Of a stretch of DNA of 26,191 bases, positions 7,914-17,480 are shown piece after piece. The stretch comes from Isotricha intestinalis (Eukaryota > Ciliophora > Litostomatea > Vestibuliferida > Isotrichidae): assembly GCA_023807065.1 (NCBI GenBank), contig JAJJLU010003879.1, forward strand, positions 1-26,191, read 5' to 3'. The notes under the pieces are model-generated. The model did not search any database and was not told where the DNA came from. It saw only the letters and a program-made list of their open reading frames with translations. The translations under genes were made by a program, and so were the position numbers. Within the stretch, counting starts at the first letter, position 1, and every line of letters begins with the position of its first letter.

Positions 7914-10900
7914 TTAAAGAATTATGGAACTATGCTCGTTTTCATCAAGTTTTTCATCTTCTTTTTTACCATCAGTTTCTTTGTTATTCTTACTCTTTTT
8001 ATTTTTATCTTTCTTTTCTTTATCCTTTTTATCTTTATCATCTTCTTTTTTCTTTATTTTTTTTTCATTTTCATTTTCTTTTTCTTTTTTGTCATTTTCT
8101 TCATCACTATCAACTTCTTCTTCAATTAACTTATCAGGATCTTCTTTTTCCATTTCTTGATATAATTTAATTTCTTCTTTATCAGCAATATCTTCAAGAG
8201 GAATTTTATAAAATTTAGCAAGCATAATTCTAACACAAACAGTTTGATTAGGATAAGCATATACTCTAGCACTAGTAGCAAAAACAACATTTTTTATTTT
8301 AGTATACCAAAAATCTTCTAAATCTTCAGTAATTTCTCTTCTAATTATTTCAGTTTCATAAAAATTAAATTTAACACATTGTGCATTCATTTTATAAAAT
8401 TTAGGCATATATTTTTTACAAACAATTTTCCAATTTTTCTTTTTTTTTTCAAATTCTTCTTGTGTCATTCTTCCCATACTTAAATATTCTAAGAAATCTA
8501 AATATTTACTTAATTGTTTATTTATTTTTTCTCCTTTTTTCTTAAATCTAGTTGGAAGATTTTTTCCTGATCTGGCAGCATCAATTCCTTGTCTCATTTC
8601 CTTAATTAAACTATCTGTCATTTTTCTCACTAAACCAGGAGAATAACAAGGAGAAAAATTACTTAAAGAATAAAATTGAGGAAATTTACCTTTCCAAAAT
8701 TTAGTTATTTCACCATCTTTTTTTTCTAAATAAAAAAAAGGCAACCATTGAGTTTGATCATATATATTATAATATATTTGTTCAGGCATATGAAATTGAC
8801 AATTTGCAAAAATATTATTTTGATTAAAGATTAAATCTATTGTTTCATATGGTAAATATACTTCTTTAACAAATTCACCTTTTGAATCTTTGAATGAATC
8901 TTGAGCTAAAAAATTTTTTTCATTTCCTTCATTTAATTTATCTATTTCTTTATCATTTTCTATAAAATCAAATTTTTCTTCATTTTCTTCAGGATCAAAA
9001 GCTAATTTTTCATCTATCATTCTTTTATCTATTATACTTCTTCCTAATTCACTTTGACTTTCATTTTTATCTCCAAAATCATCACTTTTCTCATATAAAA
9101 CTAAACTATCATCACCTTCACCTTTTAATTCAATTTGATCAATATCTTTCATATAATTTTTCATATGTTTTTTCTTATCATCATTTTTATCATTTTTATT
9201 ATTATCACCATCTTTTTTTTCATCTTCTAATGAATTTAAAAAATTTCTTAATTTCATTGGTTCTTTAACTCTTCCAGCTAAATGGAAATTATATTCTAAT
9301 TTAGGATCATAAAAAGTAATATCTCTATAATCATCACTTATTACCATTACCCAGCAATGATTTTGTTTATTTTCTTTTAATTTTCCTTGGCATACAAAAA
9401 CCCTATTTAAATAAGGGAAATATTCATCATCTTTAACCATAATTTCCTTTTCATCAATTTTAATATCTTCTTCATTTAAAGTTTCTTCATTTGAAGTTTT
9501 AATTTTAGAATTATCAATTAAACTACCAGTTTTAGTATTATTATTACGATGATTGTCAGTTATTAATTCTAAATCTTTGGTTTTTTTACTATCTCCTTTA
9601 ACATCATCAGGAGTTAAAAATACTTTTTTATTAGGATCTAATTTCTTTAATCCCATCATTAAACAAGCCATTAAAATAGCATGTTCTTCAACATTACCTT
9701 TTCTTCTTTTTAACATAAAATCAGGAGAAGACCAAATATCATTTCTTAAATCACTAGGAAAAGTAAAGCATCTAACATAATGAGCAACATTTTCTAAAGT
9801 TTTAATATTAGAATCAAAGAAATTAGGATTTGATTCAATATCTTTTCTGGAATATTTTTTTTCAGGAACTGTAATAGGACATAAATAATAAGGTAATAAA
9901 TGAACATTAGTATATTGATCTTGTGGTCTGAAATTAGTAAATAATCTATCTTTATGAGAATAATTAGAATATTTCTTAAAAATTTCTCTTATTCTTTGAT
10001 TAAAATTTTTAGAAAATCTATCTTCTTTTCCACTAGCAGGGAAAAATTTTTGTAATTCAAGAGGGATTTTATCTCTCATTTCAGATTTTTTTTTCTTTTC
10101 TCCAAAATCAACAATAGGAGGGAAACTTTCTAAAAACCAAGCTTCAAAATGTAAGAATGTATTAGTAGATTTAGAAAAAGCACTAATTAATTTAACTTTA
10201 CTAGTGAATTTTTCAGATAAATATAAATTATCTTTTTTCAAATCATCAGCAAAATATTTTTCCTGAACTTTCTTTCCTCCATTTTTAATATCACTTAAAT
10301 AAAAATAACCAATACCAAAATTATCATAAGTATTATCATCACCTTCAATCATTAAATTAAAACTAACTTCATTTTTAGAAGATAATTCTTGATTAATTTC
10401 TAAAACATGTTCATCAATATTTTTAAGCCAAGAATCAGGTAAAGGAACAGGGAAATATAATAATTCATTAAAAGAAGGATTATTATTTTCTTTAACAGTT
10501 CTAGTTCTTTGATTCATTCCAGCCCATTCAACAGAAATAAAAGAATCAACAATTCCTCTTGTTTCAGCAGGTTTAATGCTTTCAACTCTCATTATTTTAA
10601 TAACTAAATATTTTTTATAACTTAATAATAATACATTTTGACCTTGTTGTCTATATCTTGGCTTTGAATCTAAAGTTACAAAACCTTGAATATTAACTGG
10701 ATAATTTTCTCCTGTATCTTTATCTTTTAAATTTACTTCTGTTTTTATTGTTTCAAATTCAACTAATCCTTTTAATCCTACTTCTTTTTTAGCCAATGTT
10801 GTTGAAAATAAACTAGATGTATCTATTAATGATATTTCCACATAATTATTTTCTAATTCACTTGTTGTTCCTCTAAATAATATTTTATTATCAAATTTTG

Positions 10901-11849
10901 TCCATATTGGATTTGCAGAATGTTCTATTATTTCACTTGTTGATGTTTTTTTCATTGAATCACCTAATCCATCTAAAAATTTGATTTTTATTTTTGTACT
11001 TGGTAAATTACTTGTATCTGGAGTTTTTTTCTTTCTAGGAGGTAAAATATTAGTAGCTCTCCAATTTAAAAAATATAAATTAAAATCCCAAATTTCTTGA
11101 AAAATACAATTAAAATCAATAATAGCAAAAGGATTTTTTTTTTTTTTCCCAGGTTCTTTTTTCATCATATAAACACTTTGATTACAATTACCATTTACAA
11201 TATCAATTAAAGGGATAGTAATATAAGAGTGTATTTCATTCATCCAAATATTATTATGTTCCCATAATTCAATCATTAATTTTTGTTTATTAATTTGACT
11301 ATATGACATTCTCATTTCAATATCAATAGTTTTTGAAAAAGGAGTTTTACCTCCTTGACCATCATCTTGTTGTATATTTACATTTTCTAAAACTTCAGTT
11401 TTATCAGAATAACCTCTTTTTCCACTAGGAATTTTATAAGTTTCTCCTTTTTTATTTTTATAAACAGCAACTGAGAAGTTTCCTCCTATTGTAAATTGAA
11501 GAAAAGGATCAATCATTTTTAATAAAGGAGTTATATATATATTAGATATTTTAACTTGCCATCTTCTTATTTTTTCCATTTCAATTTTATCTTGTTTTTT
11601 CATTCTTACTTCTCTTTTATGAGCACTCATATCAAATTCTATTGAATTTTTATATACTGTATATTTATTATCTCTTTCATCTAATTTTTCATTCATTTCA
11701 TTTTCATGTCCTTCTGCTAAATTTTCCTTTTCTAATTTATCTTTTTTTCTTTCGTTTGGATTTAATTCTTGATCTTCATCACTCTCTACTTCATTGTTAT
11801 CTTGGTTTTGGTTTTCTTTTTGTTTTCTGTCATTGAAATATATGTCCAT
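7914..11849 (-). CDS. CC2D2A-like ciliary transition-zone protein
   Basis: 1311 residues, one frame, stop TAA. After an acidic N-terminus come C2-type beta-sandwich regions at about 95-235, 270-400 and 400-560; the last has the best C2 pattern (VDSFISVEWAG ... VKENNNPSFNELLYFPVPLP). Residues about 650-1000 resemble the transglutaminase-like fold of CC2D2A/CEP76: GNVEEHAILMACLMMGL (from 718), then H831-C-W and Y-D848-P. The usual nucleophile position holds Val/Glu, so the fold is probably not an enzyme, as in CC2D2A. Near residue 1197 YAYPNQTVCVRIMLAKFY matches the conserved C-terminal block of that family. Acidic inserts (about 770-800, 890-990) and a Lys/Glu-rich tail from about 1225 are lineage additions. 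CC2D2A acts in the MKS module at the base of cilia. Ciliates carry several relatives, so strict orthology is uncertain. Confidence 0.8.
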   Translation of the reverse strand: MDIYFNDRKQKENQNQDNNEVESDEDQELNPNERKKDKLEKENLAEGHENEMNEKLDERDNKYTVYKNSIEFDMSAHKREVRMKKQDKIEMEKIRRWQVKISNIYITPLLKMIDPFLQFTIGGNFSVAVYKNKKGETYKIPSGKRGYSDKTEVLENVNIQQDDGQGGKTPFSKTIDIEMRMSYSQINKQKLMIELWEHNNIWMNEIHSYITIPLIDIVNGNCNQSVYMMKKEPGKKKKNPFAIIDFNCIFQEIWDFNLYFLNWRATNILPPRKKKTPDTSNLPSTKIKIKFLDGLGDSMKKTSTSEIIEHSANPIWTKFDNKILFRGTTSELENNYVEISLIDTSSLFSTTLAKKEVGLKGLVEFETIKTEVNLKDKDTGENYPVNIQGFVTLDSKPRYRQQGQNVLLLSYKKYLVIKIMRVESIKPAETRGIVDSFISVEWAGMNQRTRTVKENNNPSFNELLYFPVPLPDSWLKNIDEHVLEINQELSSKNEVSFNLMIEGDDNTYDNFGIGYFYLSDIKNGGKKVQEKYFADDLKKDNLYLSEKFTSKVKLISAFSKSTNTFLHFEAWFLESFPPIVDFGEKKKKSEMRDKIPLELQKFFPASGKEDRFSKNFNQRIREIFKKYSNYSHKDRLFTNFRPQDQYTNVHLLPYYLCPITVPEKKYSRKDIESNPNFFDSNIKTLENVAHYVRCFTFPSDLRNDIWSSPDFMLKRRKGNVEEHAILMACLMMGLKKLDPNKKVFLTPDDVKGDSKKTKDLELITDNHRNNNTKTGSLIDNSKIKTSNEETLNEEDIKIDEKEIMVKDDEYFPYLNRVFVCQGKLKENKQNHCWVMVISDDYRDITFYDPKLEYNFHLAGRVKEPMKLRNFLNSLEDEKKDGDNNKNDKNDDKKKHMKNYMKDIDQIELKGEGDDSLVLYEKSDDFGDKNESQSELGRSIIDKRMIDEKLAFDPEENEEKFDFIENDKEIDKLNEGNEKNFLAQDSFKDSKGEFVKEVYLPYETIDLIFNQNNIFANCQFHMPEQIYYNIYDQTQWLPFFYLEKKDGEITKFWKGKFPQFYSLSNFSPCYSPGLVRKMTDSLIKEMRQGIDAARSGKNLPTRFKKKGEKINKQLSKYLDFLEYLSMGRMTQEEFEKKKKNWKIVCKKYMPKFYKMNAQCVKFNFYETEIIRREITEDLEDFWYTKIKNVVFATSARVYAYPNQTVCVRIMLAKFYKIPLEDIADKEEIKLYQEMEKEDPDKLIEEEVDSDEENDKKEKENENEKKIKKKEDDKDKKDKEKKDKNKKSKNNKETDGKKEDEKLDENEHSSIIL

Positions 11850-11952
11850 TTTTATTTTTGATAATTTTTTTTAATTTTTTATTTTTAGATGTTTTTTTTT
11901 TGATTTTTTTAAAATATTTATAAAATATTTATTATGTATTTTAATATTTTTA

Positions 11953-13032
11953 TTATATTTGATTTGATGAGTGTATTGATGATTCTTCTTCTTGAAGAGA
12001 ATTTAAATGTTTTGATGGAGATGTTTTTGTATTTTTTTTGTTTAATTTATCAAAATCATATTTATTCCAATATTTAAGATTTAATTCTTTAAATTGTTCT
12101 TTATATCTTTGTTTATTATCTATTTTTTTAGAATATTTCTCTAATTTTTCATAAATTTTTTCAATATTGATTTTTACTTTTTTTATATTTTTATTGAAAC
12201 TGAGTTTATCATAATTAGATTTATTCTTTATTTTACTTTGAATATATTCTTTTAATGATTGTTGCTTCTCTTCATCTCTATACATACTTTCACAAATTTT
12301 ATTTATTTTATTTATTCTTAAAGGTTTTGAATTGACAATTGCTTGAATACTAATTGGAGAAGAATATTTTTTTTCATTAAAATATTTAATTAAACCTAAA
12401 TTTCCTGTATTAAGAATAGGTTGATCAATAATTTCATTAAATTTATCAACTGGAGTTCTTAATTGATAAATTGTTCTAAAATTAGAAGAATTAATTTGTG
12501 TATGTTTTTCTTTTTCAATATTATTTTTAATAATATTTGATTTAATATTATAAATTGTTTTCTGATTTAAAATATCTCTAAAAGAAAATAATCTAGAACT
12601 AACTTTTTCATCTTCTTCTTTGGAATTTGAAGTTAAATTTGGAAGAATATTTGAAGTTTGGCGAATAATACTAACTGTTGATTTTGAAGGACTTTCATAT
12701 TTTTCAACAAAGAATTTTGGAAAATACATTTTTTTCATTGATAATTGATGTCTTTTAGTATGCATCAAAGGAGGATTAAAATTATTAGTTAAAAAATAAA
12801 TTGAATTTGGATTTTTTAAATTTCCTTCTTTAAATGAATATATTGAATTTAATGAGTTTTTTGGGAAATTTCTTGATTTCAAATTAATAGTATTCATATT
12901 CCTATTAAAATTTGAATATGAATTATTTCTTCTCTTTTCTGGTAATTTATTAAATTGTTTTGGAGAAGTTGAATTCATTCTTTCTAATTGTTCAATTACT
13001 TGTTCTCCTTGTTGTGTCACTAAAATTCGCAT
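11953..13032 (-). CDS. unrecognised basic protein, 359 residues
   Basis: A single frame ends in two consecutive TAA codons. The start is MRILVTQQGEQVIEQLERM, a short strand-turn-helix-like opening that differs from the rest; the ATG follows an A-rich leader. The body is basic, rich in Asn, Ser and Lys, without signal peptide or membrane segment. A Lys-rich, probably helical stretch lies at about 260-330 (IQSKIKNKSNYDK ... NIEKIYEKLEKYSKKID ... QFKELNLKYWNKYDF). It ends in a Ser/Glu-rich tail. It lies 103 bp upstream of the CC2D2A-like gene on the same strand and head-to-head with the + strand gene at 14124. I do not recognise the family; a cytoskeletal or basal-body role would be guesswork. 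Confidence 0.8.
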   Translation of the reverse strand: MRILVTQQGEQVIEQLERMNSTSPKQFNKLPEKRRNNSYSNFNRNMNTINLKSRNFPKNSLNSIYSFKEGNLKNPNSIYFLTNNFNPPLMHTKRHQLSMKKMYFPKFFVEKYESPSKSTVSIIRQTSNILPNLTSNSKEEDEKVSSRLFSFRDILNQKTIYNIKSNIIKNNIEKEKHTQINSSNFRTIYQLRTPVDKFNEIIDQPILNTGNLGLIKYFNEKKYSSPISIQAIVNSKPLRINKINKICESMYRDEEKQQSLKEYIQSKIKNKSNYDKLSFNKNIKKVKINIEKIYEKLEKYSKKIDNKQRYKEQFKELNLKYWNKYDFDKLNKKNTKTSPSKHLNSLQEEESSIHSSNQI

Positions 13033-14123
13033 TTTTTTTATTTTTTTTTGATTTTGAATTTTATTAAATTAAAATTTAATTTAAGTATTTTTTTCAATTT
13101 TATTTGAGTTTTAAAAAAATAATATTTGTTTTTATTTTCACATTAATTTTTACTTTTTTTGAGTATAACATTTCAGCCTCATCAATTATTTGAGTGTTTT
13201 TATTATTTTTTTGTTTTTTTTTATTCATGATTTTACATCACTTATTCTTTGAATAAATTTCTTTTTTTGATGAATTAATAAAATTAAAAGTAATCAACAA
13301 AATATTTTTTATTATTTGTTATTATTATAGTTAATATTTTGAGTAGCATAATTATTACAAATATAATTTTATAAAATCATATAATTATTTGCTAATTTAT
13401 ATTTTTCATTATTATTGGGATTCAAGTAAAAACATCGAAGAAAATTACCAACAAAAGAGAGAGAAGGAATTAGAACTTCAAATTATTATTTTTCTTTTCT
13501 TGTCCTCATTTAATTTTAATAAAATATGAATAAGTTAAAATAGAGGATTCAATAATTATAATCAACAGGAACTATAGTTACATTATGAAATTGAATGTAA
13601 AATTTATTATATCTTTAAAAAACATAATCATTTTAACCAAAAATTTATAATAATGAAGAGATTTTTTTACTTATTTTGGATAATAGTATTATATTAGAAT
13701 GTAATAAATAAAGATAAATTTTAAGATTATAACCCTTTTTAATTTTATTTTATTTTTTATATAAATTTTAGAGATTCATTAATATAATTTATGAAGGAGG
13801 AAATATAATTAAATCTTTGTCATCAAAACTTTTAAAGTATTATTTATAAATATTGATAAAATTATCTATCATTTAATTTCTTTTATTTAATTTTTTATTA
13901 ATTTACATTTTTTGATGTTAAATTTATAAAACGATGATATTTTATTTCTCGTTTGTATTGATTTTATTAAAATATTCTTTCAAAGAAAATTACTTAATGA
14001 TTACTAAAATGAATTAGGAAAATTATATTAAATAATATATTATTATATAATTTAATTAATATTTAAAAAAATCGGCTATGAAATAAATACTTTGGCGGTT
14101 TATAATTTTTTCTTTATATAAAG
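13033..14123. other. 1.1 kb divergent promoter region
   Basis: This separates the divergent genes starting at 13032 (-) and 14124 (+), so it should hold both promoters. A GC-containing TTTGGCGG lies 26 bp before the + start. On + a frame without an ATG is open for 60 codons (13347-13526, stop TGA 13527-13529) and includes a hydrophilic run (KNIEENYQQKREKELELQ) followed by hydrophobic residues. It could be a missed exon or relic, but I find no supporting splice junctions. No RNA gene or repeat family is seen. Confidence 0.5.
14072..14099 (+). promoter_or_regulatory. candidate promoter elements TCGGCTAT and TTTGGCGG
   Basis: Two G/C-containing octamers sit in otherwise nearly pure A/T DNA just before the ATG at 14124: TCGGCTAT at 14072-14079 and TTTGGCGG at 14091-14098 (extended by TTT). 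The second resembles the E2F/DP recognition sequence used by eukaryotic cell-cycle promoters. This rests on sequence resemblance and position only. Confidence 0.3.
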
Positions 14124-15347
14124 ATGGAAAAACTATCTAATTTAGTATCATCATCATACATTGAATCCTCAATAAAAAATGTTTCAATAAATTCAGACAT
14201 AACTTTAGATAAGATTCAAGAACTAATTTCTTCACTTGAAAATGCAGCTAAATCTATTATAATCCCTGTTTTAAAAATTGAAAAAAAAATGAAATATAAA
14301 TTAAATAATTTTAGTCAAAATTATAAGGATATTAAGGAAAAAGCAAAAAATGCTCTTAATGAAATTAAACTTACTGAAGATGATAAAACTGATACAATGA
14401 ATATAACTGATATTCAATTAAATCAAAAATATGCTATTGACCATGAACATTTAATTAAATTATATGAAGATATTTCAAATAGAATTGGATTATTTATTAA
14501 TTTATTTAAATCAAATGAATATAATAAATTAATAAAAGATTTTGATTCAATTATTAAAGACGATGAAGTTTTTAATAAAAGTGATATGGATGATATAGAA
14601 AAATTAGATAAAGAAAATTTCAAAATGAAAAAGAAAAAAACTAAAAGAAATCAATCTTCAAATAATACAAATAATAATAATAAAAATAAAAAAATAAAAA
14701 AAAGATTATCATTATCAAAAGACAAAAAAATAGGTTCATCAGCAAATAGAAGAAAAAAATTAGATAAAGATTTATTAGAAGTATTACAAAATCAATTTCC
14801 AACATCAAGTTATGTTCAAAAAATATCAAAAACTTTTTTAAGAAGAAGATTAAATAAAAAAGAAATTTATAAACATGAATTTAAATATAAAGAAGATGGA
14901 AGTTATGAAGATGAAAGAATAAGAAGTTCAGGTGAAAGTACAGTATATAAATATGGAAAAATGATTTTTAAATTTGTAAATGATGATATGAGTAAAATTG
15001 AACAATTAGAAGAATTTATTATTAAATATTTAAAACAAGCTTTTATTAAAAAAGAAATTGATGATAATATTGAAATTATTGCAGGAAAAATTAGTCTTCA
15101 ATTAAATGATTTTTTAAATACTGTTTTTAAAAAAGAAATTTTGAGAACTGATTTTAATGTTGAAAAAGTAGAACTTGATTTCTTTGAATTTTATGAAGAA
15201 TTAGTTTCTGAATTTAATCCTAAAGAAAGTAATGTTAAAATTGAAAATTGTGATGATAAAATGTTAAAGCATTTATTAGATGATTGGAATATGTTAAAAG
15301 AAGTTAGAGAATTTGTTGATAAATGTAAGAAAGAAGGATTAAGATAA
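14124..15347 (+). CDS. unrecognised charged protein, 407 residues
   Basis: The start MEKLSNLVSSSYIESS follows AAAG; the stop is TAA after KKEGLR. Residues 1-150 are helical in character, with possible coiled coil near 50-85 (KIEKKMKYKLNNFSQNYKD). Residues about 168-218 form a strongly basic linker (KKKKTKRNQSS, KNKKIKKRLSLSKDKK, NRRKKLDKD) with bipartite nuclear-signal-like clusters. From 219 to the end composition is balanced and looks folded: LLEVLQNQFPTSSYVQKISKTFLRRRL, a YKYGKMIFKFVNDD strand pair, then amphipathic helices to the C-terminus. A nuclear role would fit the basic linker and the E2F-like element upstream, but this is inference. It converges on the PP2C-like gene with 161 bp between stops. 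No family recognised. Confidence 0.85.
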   Translation: MEKLSNLVSSSYIESSIKNVSINSDITLDKIQELISSLENAAKSIIIPVLKIEKKMKYKLNNFSQNYKDIKEKAKNALNEIKLTEDDKTDTMNITDIQLNQKYAIDHEHLIKLYEDISNRIGLFINLFKSNEYNKLIKDFDSIIKDDEVFNKSDMDDIEKLDKENFKMKKKKTKRNQSSNNTNNNNKNKKIKKRLSLSKDKKIGSSANRRKKLDKDLLEVLQNQFPTSSYVQKISKTFLRRRLNKKEIYKHEFKYKEDGSYEDERIRSSGESTVYKYGKMIFKFVNDDMSKIEQLEEFIIKYLKQAFIKKEIDDNIEIIAGKISLQLNDFLNTVFKKEILRTDFNVEKVELDFFEFYEELVSEFNPKESNVKIENCDDKMLKHLLDDWNMLKEVREFVDKCKKEGLR

Positions 15348-15508
15348 AAGTTTGTTTTTTTATATTATTTTAAATTATACTTTAAAATTTCTTATATTAT
15401 TTAATTATCTATTATTTTATAAAGGATAATATTAATAGCCGAAAATAATATTTAAATATAATGAAAATAAACATTTACAAACTAAATATAATCATTAATT
15501 CTTTTACA

Positions 15509-15729
15509 TTATAAGCAACCACAACAGAATATTTTTTTTCTCTTTTTTTTAAATGTAAAACTTACTGGAAGATGATTTAAATTATTAACTATATTTATTT
15601 TATTTTGTTCTTTGATTGGAGTTGCATTTTTTGAAGAACTATTTTCGATTTTATTTTTTTCTTTCATACTAGATTCTCTTTTATTAACATTACAATTTAA
15701 TATATTTATATTATATTGATCATTATTAA

Positions 15730-15760
<31 letters not shown>

Positions 15761-17350
15761 TAATTTACGTTCAATTAAATTTTCATATATATTTTCACAA
15801 TTTTGATTACTTAAAGATAAAGCAATAATTATATTTCGAATATTTACTTCTTTTTTTTCTTCAAATAATTTTTTATTTTTTTCGAAAGGTAAAAATATAC
15901 AAGATAAATTACCATTAATTCCTTTTAATATACATTTTTCCATGATATTTCTAACAACTTTTTTTAAATAAAATGTGTAATTTTTTTTTGTCTTAATACA
16001 TTCATGCATACTTTCATAAACAATTAGACATAATTCTTTATTAGAAAACATTTTATAAATATTAGAAGAACCTAAAATAATGAAATCAATATCATTATTA
16101 TAATCAAAAGAAAAAATATCAGGAACACTAGAAATAACATTGACTCTTCCTCCAAATTTAGGTAATTTACTTTCAATAACTCCAAAAATCCTTGTTGTAC
16201 TTAATCCTCCAGGAAAAATTCTAATAGATGCATTTGAATTTTTCATAGAAAAAATATCTCCTTTTGTTTCTTTTATTCTTTCTTTTTCATTAATATTTAA
16301 AGGAGTATGATCTAAGCTTAAGCAATTAATTTTTACTGAATTGTTTGAACTTATTATTCCACGACTATCTCCTAAGTTTGCTATATATATTTTATCTTCT
16401 ATATTTAATAAATTTAATGATGATGAACCACTTGTTTTTAAATCTGGATTATTTTGCTTTTCTTGAAATAAATTTGATAAAATATTTTTTTCTATTTTTT
16501 CATAACTTTCTAAAATTGTATTAATTGGATTAGTTAAAAATTGTTCATTTTCTAAAATTGTTTTTATTAAATTATCTTGAAGATAAATTGATGTTTTATT
16601 CCCGTTTTGACCATCATAAATTCCAAAGCAATTTATTTTTTTATTTTTTATTTCACAATTAACTTTTATTCCCATTTTATCTTCATTTATTTTTTCTCCA
16701 TTTTTATATGTGTATGCTGAAAAACCAGAAAAAATACCAAAATTTTCCGATAAAAAAATCATTGGATTATTTTTTATATGTTTTGAAAACTGTTTAATTT
16801 CTTCTTTTTCTTTACTTTTGTTATTTTTTTTCTTATTCACATAAAAATTTGAATTTGAATAACTACTATTATCAAAATAATGATTAAACATTATATTACT
16901 TTCTTTTTCATGTTTTGGAGTAGACATTTTTATACTATTATCTGCTTCAGATAATTTAAAAGTATAGTCTTCGTAATTACCTTTTATTAAGTCGGGATTT
17001 GTTCTTATTGAATTAATATTATTATTAATTATTGATATTGAAGGATGAATTATTGAAATATTTATATTTGTATTTACATTTTTTATATCTTTTAATGAAG
17101 AAACATTTAAATTTTTAGGATTTGATTTTACTGATATTTGTTCTGCCTGAATTGAAATATTATTTGTATTTGTTTTTTGAAAAAAAGTATTTAATACTTC
17201 TGAAGTTCCTTTATCTAAATTTAAATTATTATCAAAATTATCATCTTTTTCAGAATCAAATGCTTCAGAAAATTCATTTTCACTACAAATTTTATGACTA
17301 TTTAAACTATTTTGTTTTTTAGAGAAATATGAAATTTTTTTTACATTCAT
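15509..17350 (-). CDS. PP2C-family protein, probable pseudophosphatase with Cys-rich basic C-terminus
   Basis: 613 residues, stop TAA. Residues 1-190 are low-complexity. A PP2C (PPM) fold spans about 200-490: SGFSAYTYKNGEKINEDK (NED 222-224), FGIYDGQNGN (D246-G247), GSSSLNLLNIEDKIYIANLGDSRG (G327-D328-S329-R330), LSLDHTPLNINEKERI and STTRIFGV. Several metal or phosphate-site features are changed: the usual DGH-G is DGQ-N; the A-S-D-G motif is G427-S-S-N430, losing its Asp; the terminal Asp-Asn is G480-N481; the FGD Asp is Val. It therefore probably cannot coordinate the usual two metals and may act as a scaffold or phosphoprotein-binding subunit. The protein ends KKKRKKIFCCGCL, a polybasic run plus three cysteines suited to palmitoylation or prenylation and membrane attachment. 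A poly-Asn run lies near 530-545. Confidence 0.88.
15731..15752. repeat. ATT microsatellite encoding poly-Asn
   Basis: A run of ATT triplets on + reads as consecutive AAT (Asn) codons in the PP2C-like protein on -. It lies in the low-complexity region after the phosphatase fold and is a likely site of length variation. Confidence 0.85.
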
Positions 17351-17480
17351 TTTATATTTAATTTAAATAAAAAATAATAATAAAAAAAAATTAATAAATG
17401 ATTCCTTAATTCCTGATAAAATTTTTTGTTTTAAATATTTAAAAAAATATTTAAAAAATTTTCTAAATTTAAATACAGTT

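Noticed and set aside
7924..8160. Ser/Phe-rich + frames
   Set aside because: Antisense shadows of the Lys/Glu/Asp-rich tail of the CC2D2A-like gene.
9672..9700. Possible active transglutaminase or cysteine protease site in the CC2D2A-like protein
   Set aside because: The position expected for the nucleophile (GNVEEHA) has no Cys; the nearby Cys in MACLM is out of register, so no catalytic role is claimed.
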